A stretch of DNA of 10,940 bases from CAZDIO01 sp964505555 (GTDB lineage: Bacteria; Bdellovibrionota_C; UBA2361; SZUA-149; CAZDIO01). The translations under genes and the position numbers were made by a program. This document shows positions 1 through 4,841 of the stretch, in pieces (the first letter of the stretch is position 1; the number at the start of each line of letters is the position of its first letter). Under the pieces are notes generated by a model. The model ran no database searches. It had not been told where the DNA came from and worked only from the letters and a program-made list of their open reading frames with translations. The stretch spans positions 1-10,940 of the forward strand of contig CAZDIO010000149.1 in assembly GCA_964505555.1 (NCBI GenBank), given 5' to 3'.

Positions 1-48
1 CCCCTCAAGCCTCTATCATTGCCTCTACTGTTGCCTAGGCGAACCTTA

Positions 49-141
49 GTGCAACCATTAAATCAAGCAGATTGCGGATGCCAACGCATCAGTCTCTTTC
101 AACGCCGTTTTATCCGCAACTGCTCATTACTAACGTTCTCC
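49..141 (+). other. attC: attC recombination site of the preceding cassette
   Basis: R'' is GTGCAAC (49-55) and R' is GTTCTCC (135-141), preceded by the spacer CTAAC. The arms are AGCAG-A-TTGCGGAT (66-79) and ATCCGCAACTGCT (112-124): 13 paired bases with one extra A at 71 in the left arm, which becomes an unpaired T on the bottom strand, as attC sites normally have. The cassette that owns this site lies mostly left of the window; bases 1-48 hold only its tail. Confidence 0.75.
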
Positions 142-173
142 ATTGAAGTATAGCGAAGATAACTGGTTCCTAA

Positions 174-644
174 GTGTCTACATTAATCATAACAGCTGAC
201 GATTTAGATCCAGAACGGGTAACTCGTTTGCTTGGTATTACTCCCCAGCAGTCATGGAAAAAAGGTGAATTGCAGCTTTCTCCCCGAAAGCAGTCCGAAA
301 TGAGAGACAACGTGATCCCGCTTAATCAGTCGAGGTATCCTTGGGGAGGATGGAAATTTTTTAGCGATCCATCACTGAAGGAGGCAGAGATCGAAGACCA
401 CATCCGGTATTGGTGTGACCTTCTATTACCCAAAGTAGACTCTCTCCAAACCCTAGTGGAACAAGAATGCCGTGTGGAGATCAACTGTTGCATTATCGGT
501 GACTGTGAAGGAGTCGAATTTGAGCCGGAAATTTTATCGGTCTTAGGACAGCTTCATACTTTTGTTTCAATCACGTTTTACGCATCACTAGAGGGAGAAC
601 AAGACGAGGGACCACAGAGCGGCCCGCCGCGAACCATGCTATAG
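174..644 (+). CDS. DUF4279-family cassette protein
   Basis: The product is a 156-residue soluble protein. The N-terminus, with DDLDPERVTRLLGI (residues 9-22) followed by a W-KKGE segment and a later WGGWKF, resembles DUF4279, a family of unknown biochemical role. The start is GTG at 174, directly after an in-frame TAA at 171-173, and only a weak purine stretch (GCGAAG) lies upstream. Family members usually have several residues before the LxxxxDDLDP strand, so the N-terminus may be slightly shortened. The last 16 residues (141-156, starting at EGEQDEG) are encoded inside the attC at 594-686, so the C-terminal tail is probably not part of the fold. It lies alone in its cassette, with no promoter of its own that I can see. 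Family assignment comes from motif memory, not a search. Confidence 0.72.
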   Translation: MSTLIITADDLDPERVTRLLGITPQQSWKKGELQLSPRKQSEMRDNVIPLNQSRYPWGGWKFFSDPSLKEAEIEDHIRYWCDLLLPKVDSLQTLVEQECRVEINCCIIGDCEGVEFEPEILSVLGQLHTFVSITFYASLEGEQDEGPQSGPPRTML

Positions 645-686
645 ATCAACTCCGAGAGATCGCTCGCGGTCCTCGTAACGTTCTCC
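594..686 (+). other. attC: attC site of the DUF4279 cassette
   Basis: R'' is GGAGAAC (594-600), with spacer AAGAC. The left arm GAGGGACCACAGAGCG (606-621) pairs with CGCTCGCGGTCCTC (661-674); the left arm carries two extra bases (a G near 610 and A616) and one mismatch. Spacer GTAAC leads to R' GTTCTCC (680-686). R'' is exactly complementary to the first bases of this same cassette (GTTCTCC at 135-141), as expected if the cassette once circularised. The site overlaps the end of the DUF4279 gene. Confidence 0.8.
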
Positions 687-709
687 GCTATCAAAGAAAC
701 CAATTACTT

Positions 710-967
710 TTGGCAAAAAGCTTAAATGTTAGTCAAATGAGTCGCACGCTCGGTGGTATATTTGTTGGGTTGATTACCTTTATTTTCGTCACAATGGCGA
801 CCCTATGGATTTTGAGTTGGATTTTTCCGGGAGTAATGAGCAGAGATGTTCTTAATATCTGGGATACGGCCCTTCCATTATTCGCGATGGTGTTAGGAGG
901 AGTTGCAATGTTTGTGGGGACTCGCGGATATTTGCGTCTTTATGACAAAAGAAAATCGTCGAAATAA
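710..967 (+). CDS. Small two-helix inner-membrane protein (unknown)
   Basis: The product is 85 residues, with two clear hydrophobic helices at about 14-39 (GGIFVGLITFIFVTMATLW and following) and 53-73 (TALPLFAMVLGGVAMFVG and following). They are separated by a short polar loop containing SRDVLNIWD, and the tail is basic (YDKRKSSK), which suggests both ends on the cytoplasmic side. The start shown is TTG at 710 with a purine-rich AAAGAAA upstream; ATG at 737 (residue 10, MSRTLGG) is an alternative and also lacks a good ribosome site. It is the only gene in its cassette, between the attC at 594-686 and the degenerate one at 979-1037. I do not recognise a family. Small membrane proteins of unknown role are frequent cassette cargo. 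Confidence 0.6.
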   Translation: MAKSLNVSQMSRTLGGIFVGLITFIFVTMATLWILSWIFPGVMSRDVLNIWDTALPLFAMVLGGVAMFVGTRGYLRLYDKRKSSK

Positions 968-978
968 ATGTGTTCCGC

Positions 979-1037
979 TAGAGGGCGGAGTTCACTTCGT
1001 CCCTGCGGGTCTCCGGAACTCGCTCTAAAGGTCCTCC
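979..1037 (+). other. attC: Degenerate attC-like site
   Basis: An imperfect palindrome pairs TAGAG-GG-CG-G-AGTTC (979-993) with GAACTCGCTCTA (1016-1027), with three extra bases in the left arm as in the other sites. The right end reads CTAAAGGTCCTCC, against CTAACGTTCTCC in intact sites, so the R' core would be GTCCTCC (1031-1037) with the essential GTT changed to GTC. No good R'' ending in AAC is found; TGTGTTC or GGAGTTC are the closest. Probably a decayed or poorly active site between the membrane-protein cassette and the BrnTA cassette. Confidence 0.5.
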
Positions 1038-1048
1038 AGCTCCAACGG

Positions 1049-1342
1049 CTAAGCAGCTTTTATAATGGCTTTCTCGAGAAGTTCATGCATTAAAGTTTGA
1101 TAAGGCATGTCTTTGCGAGCGGCGAGCCGACGAAGTTTAGCTAGAAGCTTCGGATCTACTCTCAACGCAATTAGGCGCTTTGCTTTCCCTGTTGGGGGTC
1201 TTCCCACGCGTTGCGCTCTTGAGAGTTCTTCATCAGTAACTTCTGGGATATCTGAGAAATTTATCTGACTATCTGGAATATGCTTTCCGTTCTTTGCGCG
1301 ACGCTTGCCGTGCACTGATGATGCGGATCGTTTCTTGGTCAT
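1049..1342 (-). CDS. brnA: BrnA-type antitoxin
   Basis: The product is a 97-residue basic protein. It has the BrnA/COG3514-like layout: a short acidic segment FSDIPEVTDEEL (29-40), then RVGRPPTGKAKRLIALRVD (45-63), which begins a ribbon-helix-helix DNA-binding domain (strand IALRVD, helix PKLLAKLRRLAARK, helix YQTLMHELLEKAI). Known: BrnA binds and neutralises the BrnT ribonuclease and represses its own operon. The start at 1342 is supported by an excellent ribosome site on the - strand (GGAGG, about 8 nt before ATG). The gene follows brnT in the usual toxin-first order but overlaps its 3' end by 74 nt, in another frame. It ends 12 nt from the inferred cassette boundary at 1031-1037 and runs against the array. 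Confidence 0.82.
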   Translation of the reverse strand: MTKKRSASSVHGKRRAKNGKHIPDSQINFSDIPEVTDEELSRAQRVGRPPTGKAKRLIALRVDPKLLAKLRRLAARKDMPYQTLMHELLEKAIIKAA

Positions 1343-1550
1343 TTTGATTCCTCCGTATCGTGTAAATTAATAACAATACCTTTCCCGCCAATGATCGACC
1401 TAGTCGTTTATAGCGTCTTTCCAAAGCGGAATGTTGCAAGTCTTCCCATTCAAGAGCCTCGGGATCGGTAAACACGGTTGCCGCTTCCTCAAACGAAATG
1501 CCGTGTTTCTCGAAATTGCTAATAGCTTTACGAACATCCCACGAAAACAT
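1269..1550 (-). CDS. brnT: BrnT-type toxin (RNase)
   Basis: From the ATG at 1550 the product is 93 residues and matches the BrnT pattern along its whole length: FSWDVRKAISNFEKHGISFEEAATVF (2-27), then DPEALEW, then the conserved end IRIISARQASRKERKAY (75-91). Known: BrnT is a RelE-like endoribonuclease that blocks translation and is neutralised by BrnA. The frame is open 16 codons further upstream to 1598, but that would place the start inside the promoter and adds no family-like sequence, so 1550 is preferred. No clear ribosome site precedes it. It shares its last 74 nt with brnA. The pair is a typical integron cargo that resists loss of its cassette. Confidence 0.82.
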   Translation of the reverse strand: MFSWDVRKAISNFEKHGISFEEAATVFTDPEALEWEDLQHSALERRYKRLGRSLAGKVLLLIYTIRRNQNDQETIRIISARQASRKERKAYSR

Positions 1551-1556
1551 ATTAGC

Positions 1557-1598
1557 GTATATACAGTAATTATACTCTGTTGTATATATATTTTGCAA
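1557..1598 (-). promoter_or_regulatory. brnTA promoter with palindromic candidate operator
   Basis: On the - strand TTGCAA (1593-1598) is followed after 18 nt by a perfect TATAAT (1569-1574). Transcription would start near 1562, about 12 nt before the brnT ATG. The palindrome GTATATAC (1557-1564) overlaps the expected start and is a candidate binding site for the BrnT-BrnA repressor complex; this last point is inference. Confidence 0.6.
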
Positions 1599-1620
1599 AA
1601 ACTTTTTGCTACTATCCGCT

Positions 1621-1683
1621 GGAGAACAACCGGCTCGATTTGACGCTCGCTAAAGCTCGCACAAATCAGCCTAGACGTTCTCT
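1621..1683 (+). other. attC: attC site of the brnTA cassette
   Basis: This is the cleanest site in the window. R'' is GGAGAAC (1621-1627), with spacer AACC. The left arm GGCT-C-GATTTG (1632-1642) has one extra C against the right arm CAAATCAGCC (1662-1671). Spacer TAGAC leads to R' GTTCTCT (1677-1683). GCTGGAGAAC at 1618-1627 matches the complement of the cassette start GTCCTCCAGC (1031-1040) in 9 of 10 positions, linking this site to the brnTA cassette even though the genes inside run the other way. Confidence 0.82.
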
Positions 1684-1887
1684 TTTGCGCCCCAACTTCT
1701 AGCATTCGGTTATTGCATAGAATTTTGTACGACATATCTTAACCAGCTCCGGTACGATATTCTTAAGCAGATAGCTCTTTAACTTCGTAATAGCAGGTAA
1801 ATACTTCTCTCTTGTTGACGGGATGGGACTCGGTAAAGCGGTTTTGCCGAATGACCTATACCTAGTGGTCCGTACGAAAGGATACAC

Positions 1888-2220
1888 GTGACTACCAACC
1901 ATTCTTTGCTTCATGCCGGAAACGCAGCAACACTAGTTGGCTTAGTTTTTCGGGAGTTCGGAAAAATGGAAGACGAGGCCTGGATCGCGTCCCTGCGGGC
2001 AAGCCTCGAAGCACTGCGGGATGCGCTCGTGGGCGTCGAAGGATCGACAAAAGTGAACATGGCAGTTCGAATGATGGACGACGCCGTCATTGAAGGACTC
2101 AGTGTGTGCGCTCGATTCGGCGCCGGCAAGTCGATCGATCTCAAAAGCGCCTTGCTCAATGTCGATGCGACCATCACTCAGGCGACAATTGGTGCGGATG
2201 CGTTTATGGTGGTTCAGTGA
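1888..2220 (+). CDS. Unknown 110-residue cassette protein
   Basis: It has a GTG start at 1888 with AAAGGA ending 5 nt upstream, a good ribosome site. The product is soluble, largely helical by composition, with WIASLRASLEALRDALVGVE (about residues 33-52), a KVNMAVRMMDDAVIEGLSVC helix, and an Ala/Gly-rich end (SALLNVDATITQATIGADAF). No signal peptide, cysteine cluster or recognised motif. Codon use is more GC-rich than in the flanking cassettes, which fits a separate origin. The 200 nt before the gene (1684-1887) hold no convincing gene or promoter. I do not recognise a family and assign no function. Confidence 0.6.
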   Translation: MTTNHSLLHAGNAATLVGLVFREFGKMEDEAWIASLRASLEALRDALVGVEGSTKVNMAVRMMDDAVIEGLSVCARFGAGKSIDLKSALLNVDATITQATIGADAFMVVQ

Positions 2221-2256
2221 CGCGGATAACTGGGTGTGGGAGTTAATCTGTTGAAT

Positions 2257-2273
2257 CTCGGGTTTAGCCCGAG
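2257..2273 (+). other. Perfect stem-loop after the 110-residue gene
   Basis: CTCGGG-TTTAG-CCCGAG forms a perfect 6-bp GC-rich hairpin 37 nt past the stop codon. No T-run follows, so it is not a standard terminator. It may protect the 3' end of the transcript or belong to the extended attC region that follows. Confidence 0.4.
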
Positions 2274-2327
2274 TCCCATGCCTTCAGTCGAAAGTGACTA
2301 ATTTGTGACGTCGTGCTAACGATGGAA

Positions 2328-2393
2328 AGAGAACAAGCGTCTGGAGGAGAATTGTTCCCTGCGGTCACAATCCCCTCAGGCTAACCGTTATAC
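2328..2393 (+). other. attC: attC site of the 110-residue-protein cassette
   Basis: R'' is AGAGAAC (2328-2334), with spacer AAGCG. The left arm TCTGGAGGAGAATTGT pairs with ACAATCCCCTCAGG (2368-2380), with an extra G and an extra A in the left arm. Then CTAAC and C lead to R' GTTATAC (2387-2393). AAAGAGAAC (2326-2334) is the exact complement of the start of the same cassette, GTTCTCTTT (1677-1685). Confidence 0.78.
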
Positions 2394-2416
2394 GGCGGCT
2401 AGCCAAAGCTGATTAT

Positions 2417-2444
2417 TTGACTATTCCTATAAACACGATATGCT
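2417..2444 (+). promoter_or_regulatory. Candidate promoter inside the next cassette
   Basis: TTGACT (2417-2422), a 16-nt spacer and TATGCT (2439-2444) lie about 78 nt before the start of the 106-residue gene. The -35 is close to consensus and the -10 is moderate. If real, this cassette would not depend on the integron promoter. Confidence 0.4.
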
Positions 2445-2521
2445 TTTACAATCATCGTGGGGTTGGGCTCAAATGTTCACTTTGGGCGTTTTAACTGGTT
2501 CTTTCACAGGGGAGCGAAACC

Positions 2522-2842
2522 ATGTCGTATTGGTCGTTCAATGTAGATGTGTTCGTCAGGGAGTACGGGTACCAGAAACCGGCCGAGAGAGTGAAGCGCA
2601 TTAGGAGATCTGATCATATCGGCGTCCACATGACCCTCCACAGTGTGACGATTGCCGACACCACAGCGGTTCTCTGGCTACACGGCAAGAGCTCTGGCTG
2701 GAACGAGAATGCCGCGAGAGTTGCCTACCGAAGAATGGGTGGCACAGGTAATCTCATCAACAGCCCGATTACCGTGGGAGAAGCGGTCTCCATTCTCTCC
2801 GCCCGACCGGCTGCTCCTTTACTTCGCCACTTGTCCCCGTAG
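2522..2842 (+). CDS. Unknown 106-residue cassette protein
   Basis: The ATG at 2522 has a good ribosome site (GGGGAG, about 8 nt upstream), and a candidate promoter lies at 2417-2444. The N-terminal part (MSYWSFNVDVFVREYGYQKP) looks like a beta-hairpin start, followed by a basic helix (ERVKRIRRSDHIG) and a strand-rich middle (VHMTLHSVTIADTTAVLWLHG). No signal peptide or transmembrane segment is evident. An overlapping ORF in another frame (2652-2903) lacks a ribosome site and looks like a shadow. I do not recognise a family. Confidence 0.55.
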   Translation: MSYWSFNVDVFVREYGYQKPAERVKRIRRSDHIGVHMTLHSVTIADTTAVLWLHGKSSGWNENAARVAYRRMGGTGNLINSPITVGEAVSILSARPAAPLLRHLSP

Positions 2843-2910
2843 TCATTGTGGGCGGTGGCAAAGCCCCGATCTCACGATGACTCTTTTGCAGATCAATTTC
2901 TGATATTATG

Positions 2911-2990
2911 GTCGCCGTATAACAATTCCCAGGAGCTGATGGCGAATCTGTGGCGATTTGAAATCTTTGTGGTACACCAATCCTCAGGTG
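2911..2990 (+). other. attC: Interrupted attC (half site) of the 106-residue-protein cassette
   Basis: GTCGCCGTATAAC (2911-2923) is complementary at 12 of 13 positions to the start of this cassette, GTTATACGGCGGC (2387-2399), so GTATAAC (2917-2923) is its R'' core. Spacer AATTC and a possible L'' (CCAGGAG) follow. No NTAAC-GTT right end is found at the expected distance; instead the first copy of the CCAATCATCAGG repeat begins at 2977. The right half may have been replaced or interrupted by that repeat. The 80-nt extent is approximate. Confidence 0.5.
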
Positions 2991-3080
2991 TCAGAGAGTT
3001 TCTGAAACCTAAATAACGTTTTGAAAATACTTACTAAAAAGTGGGTTTCAAAACACGTTGCTAATATTTGATATTATAAA
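2977..3080 (+). repeat. CCAATCATCAGG repeat, copy 1
   Basis: It begins CCAATCCTCAGG and contains the hairpin GGTGTCAGA-gagtt-TCTGAAACC (2987-3009, one mismatch). CTAAATAAC follows, then a second hairpin GTTTTGAAA ... TTTCAAAAC (9 perfect pairs, 3018-3053) and ATATTTGATATT, a segment shared with copy 3. It lies where the right half of an attC should be. Confidence 0.75.
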
Positions 3081-3286
3081 TCGAGCACTGGAGGGGGGAA
3101 GTTCCAGAACCCCTTCGATTGGGAAGAGGGAGTGCCGCCTCTCCTTTTGTCCGATAGTTGCGGTTCGGTCGTCAAAACTATGTCTTTTATGGTATAAGAC
3201 TTAATTGTCTCTGATTGACTTAAGGGAGCGTTCGGGTTCTCGGAGTGCAGCGAAAGCTACTGCTTCAAGAAAATCGGAGGTTCATC
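3081..3286 (+). other. GC-rich structured leader region before the 74-residue ORF
   Basis: Seen: GCACT (3085-3089) can pair with AGTGC (3131-3135), enclosing CTGGA/TCCAG (3088-3092 with 3103-3107). As an alternative, AGAGG/CCTCT (3125-3129 with 3138-3142) is followed by CCTTTTG and resembles a terminator or attenuator. There is no gene here; the ORF that follows starts at 3287. This region could be a regulated leader or the 5' part of the same structured RNA seen at 3550-3872. Neither is proven. Confidence 0.35.
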
Positions 3287-3511
3287 ATGGCCCAAAACAA
3301 TACTAATGACACTGTTGTACAGGAAGAACAGACCTCGTCAACAAGTCAGGGCAGTGCAGAGACGCCGTTGGGCGAAGTTCCAGCCTGGGTCAATGTCCCG
3401 GGTCCGTGGAGTTTAGTGGGTGATAGACCGCGAGGCTCTATTTTCCCGAGCTCTATTTTTGGACGTCGTTCGCGGTCAGCCATTGCATTGCTCTCTCGGC
3501 ACGATCAGTAA
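3287..3511 (+). CDS. Unknown 74-residue protein with disordered N-terminus
   Basis: The ATG at 3287 has one of the best ribosome sites in the window (TCGGAGG, 6 nt before the start); a further in-frame start at 3245 has none. Residues 1-28 are polar and acidic (N, T, Q, E, S rich, no hydrophobic stretch), followed by PAWVNVPGPWSLVG, which is rich in Pro, Trp and Gly, and a basic tail (FGRRSRS and ending LLSRHDQ). It has no signal peptide, membrane segment or cysteines. It could be a genuine small protein, a precursor peptide, or a truncated gene whose frame is lost after about residue 50. It lies between two structured stretches, and I do not recognise a family. Confidence 0.4.
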   Translation: MAQNNTNDTVVQEEQTSSTSQGSAETPLGEVPAWVNVPGPWSLVGDRPRGSIFPSSIFGRRSRSAIALLSRHDQ

Positions 3512-3549
3512 CCGAGTCCCTAGTGTTTTGGTGTCCTGTGCAAGCAGGG

Positions 3550-3872
3550 GAGTGGAGTCCGTGAGACGCACTCTAAAAACGGCAGTGAAAAAGTCTGCAC
3601 TCTTGCACGTATAGGACTGCGGGGCACGAAGCGCTTAACTCGCTTTGCTACGAAAGTGGCAGCGGTTGGTGCGGGATGAGGCCCCTAAAACCGGTAAGTC
3701 TCTCAAGTACTCCTGGCGGTACCGCAAGGTGCATAGCCCAGGCCCGCGAGAGGCCCCGATGAACCACTCATTCTGGTTTTGGTCCGGTAGAGGCGGGGAT
3801 GTTACCCGAATTTGACCGGACCTAGGTGCGCAGCTGCTTTGGCTGCCGTTCAGGTTGTCTGCGACCTGAACG
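3550..3872 (+). ncRNA. Candidate structured non-coding RNA
   Basis: There is no convincing gene in this 320-nt stretch, yet hairpins follow one another with GNRA loops. GAGTG..GTC-cgtga-GAC.CACTC is at 3550-3573. GGGGC/GCCCC (3621-3625 with 3681-3685) encloses AAGCG/CGCTT (3629-3645) and GCTAC-GAAA-GTGGC (3647-3660). GTCTCTC/GAGAGGC (3698-3704 with 3748-3754) encloses CCTGG/CCAGG, which encloses GTACC-GCAA-GGTGC (3719-3732). AACCA/TGGTT is at 3762-3778, GGTCCGGT/ACCGGACC at 3781-3822 and CAGC/GCTG at 3831-3845. CGTTCAGGT/ACCTGAACG (3847-3872) is a perfect 9-bp stem. Several pairs are G-U. I checked by eye for RNase P, tmRNA, SRP, group II domain V and c-di-GMP riboswitch cores and found no match. 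ORF-less cassettes carrying small RNAs are known in other integrons. The strand is uncertain; G-U pairs and direction of the array favour +. Confidence 0.45.
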
Positions 3873-3888
3873 CTCCCACCTAATCATC

Positions 3889-4088
3889 CCAATCATCAAG
3901 TGTCAGAGAGTTTCTGAAATCTAAGTAACATTTTGATAACACTTACTAAAAAGCGCAGTGCTTTTATTATTTGGATATTAAGTGTCCGGCATCTTACATT
4001 TCTTTCGAAGCATCATCATGGAATAGTCGATGATGTGGATATGGAACTAAATTCATAATCACACGATAATAATTTTCTGTAGCGAATT
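3889..4088 (+). repeat. CCAATCATCAGG repeat, copy 2 (long form)
   Basis: It begins CCAATCATCAAGTGTCAGAG, with the same hairpin, then CTAAGTAACATTTTGA and CACTTACTAAAAAG. Similarity to copy 3 continues for about 200 nt and ends with a well-kept block, CGATAATAATTTTCTGTAG followed by CGAATT. It ends 11 nt before GTTATCG at 4100, which overlaps the stop codon of the RelE gene. It carries no open reading frame of its own. Confidence 0.75.
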
Positions 4089-4100
4089 GGCGAATTGAAG

Positions 4101-4361
4101 TTATCGATAGACTTCTTTGCGATGTCGAATTCGTTGAATCTCAATTTCTTTCGTGTTGACTGTTACGAAGTACAGCACCCGGTAATCGCCAACACGCAGT
4201 CTATATATGTGGCTTGAGCCAACAAGTTTTCGTGAGGCTGGAGGAAATGGATCTTCTGCAAGATCGTTTATTGCAGAAAGTATTTTTGTAACCTCTTTCC
4301 CGTCAATTTGTCTGAGGTCTTTCTCTACCGACTTTTTGAAGGAAATTTTATAAGAGGCCAT
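4101..4361 (-). CDS. relE: RelE/ParE-family toxin
   Basis: The product is 86 residues, the usual length. It opens with the strand YKISFKKSVEKDLRQI (4-19), continues through a PFPPASRKLVGSSHIYRLRVGDYRVLYFV segment (38-66), and closes with the typical EIQRIRHRKEVYR (74-86). The basic residues in RLRVGDYR and RIRHRK match positions that bind or cut mRNA in RelE-type ribonucleases; the exact catalytic set is inference. The start overlaps the antitoxin gene by 14 nt, so the two are translationally coupled in the common antitoxin-first order. The stop codon coincides with the GTTATCG that may mark the cassette boundary. Whether it is a ribosome-dependent RelE or a gyrase-targeting ParE cannot be told from motifs alone. 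Confidence 0.85.
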   Translation of the reverse strand: MASYKISFKKSVEKDLRQIDGKEVTKILSAINDLAEDPFPPASRKLVGSSHIYRLRVGDYRVLYFVTVNTKEIEIQRIRHRKEVYR

Positions 4362-4542
4362 CAGCCTTAAGATTTTTTACTATCTCTTCAAGCGAAATTG
4401 AAGACTCGTCTTTCCTTTCTGCAATAGCTGCTAAATCCTGAATATCCTCCAATATCTCCTCGTATGTTTCCACAGGAAGAACCACAGACTGCTTGTTTCC
4501 ATTCTCGTCAGTAATGTATTGAATTTTCTTTGCTTGCTCCAT
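4348..4542 (-). CDS. relB: RelB/Phd-like antitoxin
   Basis: The product is 64 residues. A short N-terminal strand IQYITDENGNKQSVVLPVETYEEILE (8-33) resembles the DNA-binding and dimerising half of type II antitoxins. It is followed by a helical LEDIQDLAAIAERKDESSISLEEIVKNLKADGLL tail (31-64), the toxin-wrapping part with the frequent SLEEI ending. It neutralises the RelE-type partner and, by family precedent, represses the operon. It lies directly upstream of the toxin and overlaps it by 14 nt. The ATG at 4542 sits almost on the predicted transcription start, so the message may be leaderless. Confidence 0.82.
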   Translation of the reverse strand: MEQAKKIQYITDENGNKQSVVLPVETYEEILEDIQDLAAIAERKDESSISLEEIVKNLKADGLL

Positions 4543-4548
4543 GTAAGT

Positions 4549-4597
4549 ATTATAGTCGCCTAAGTATTGATGTGTCCACTAGATAAGTTAAAGTGGA
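4549..4597 (-). promoter_or_regulatory. relBE promoter, probably leaderless, with a candidate operator
   Basis: On the - strand TGGACA (4573-4578), an 18-nt spacer and TATAAT (4549-4554) end only 6 nt before the antitoxin ATG, so transcription should start at or within a base or two of that ATG. An inverted repeat TCCACT/AGTGGA (4575-4580 with 4592-4597) overlaps the -35 and is a candidate operator for the toxin-antitoxin complex. Confidence 0.6.
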
Positions 4598-4618
4598 TAG
4601 ATAACAAATAAGAAGTGC

Positions 4619-4826
4619 CCAATGAAAGGTGTCAGAGAGTTTCTGAAATCTAAGTAACATTGTGAGAACATTTATGAAAACGCACACTTTTTAAACGCCG
4701 TTCTTATATTTGATATTAAAAATCAGACTCCGTGCATTTTTTCCGAAGCCTCGGTATCAAATAGTTGATCATAGAGGTGTGAAACTAAATTGATAACTAT
4801 ACGATAATAACTTTCTGTAGCGAATT
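4619..4826 (+). repeat. CCAATCATCAGG repeat, copy 3 (long form)
   Basis: It starts CCAATGAAAGGTGTCAGAG, with the conserved hairpin and CTAAGTAACATTGTGA, then ATATTTGATATT (shared with copy 1). Its end block, GAAACTAAATTGATAACTA then CGATAATAACTTTCTGTAG, is shared with copy 2. It ends 6 nt before GTTTACG (4833) and 16 nt before the next gene, so it supplies the whole upstream region of that gene. Confidence 0.75.
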
Positions 4827-4841
4827 AAAGACGTTTACGAA

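Noticed and set aside
1621..1683. The attC array read on the - strand, with the toxin-antitoxin genes forward
   Set aside because: Cores are nearly symmetric (GGAGAAC/GTTCTCY), but the extra unpaired bases all lie in the left arm and five single genes end at or in the sites on the + strand, so + fits better.
1699..1914. A 71-residue - strand ORF before the 110-residue gene
   Set aside because: No ribosome site, no recognisable motif, and it overlaps the start of a better supported gene and the region just after an attC.
3550..3872. RNase P, tmRNA, SRP RNA, group II intron or c-di-GMP riboswitch
   Set aside because: The invariant cores I looked for (RNase P GAGGAAAGTCC, tmRNA acceptor end, SRP GGAAG/AGCAGCC, domain V AGC..GAAA..GTT, GEMM core) are not present in order. 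A partial resemblance of GGTAGAGGCGGGG to the GEMM 3' side lacks the rest.
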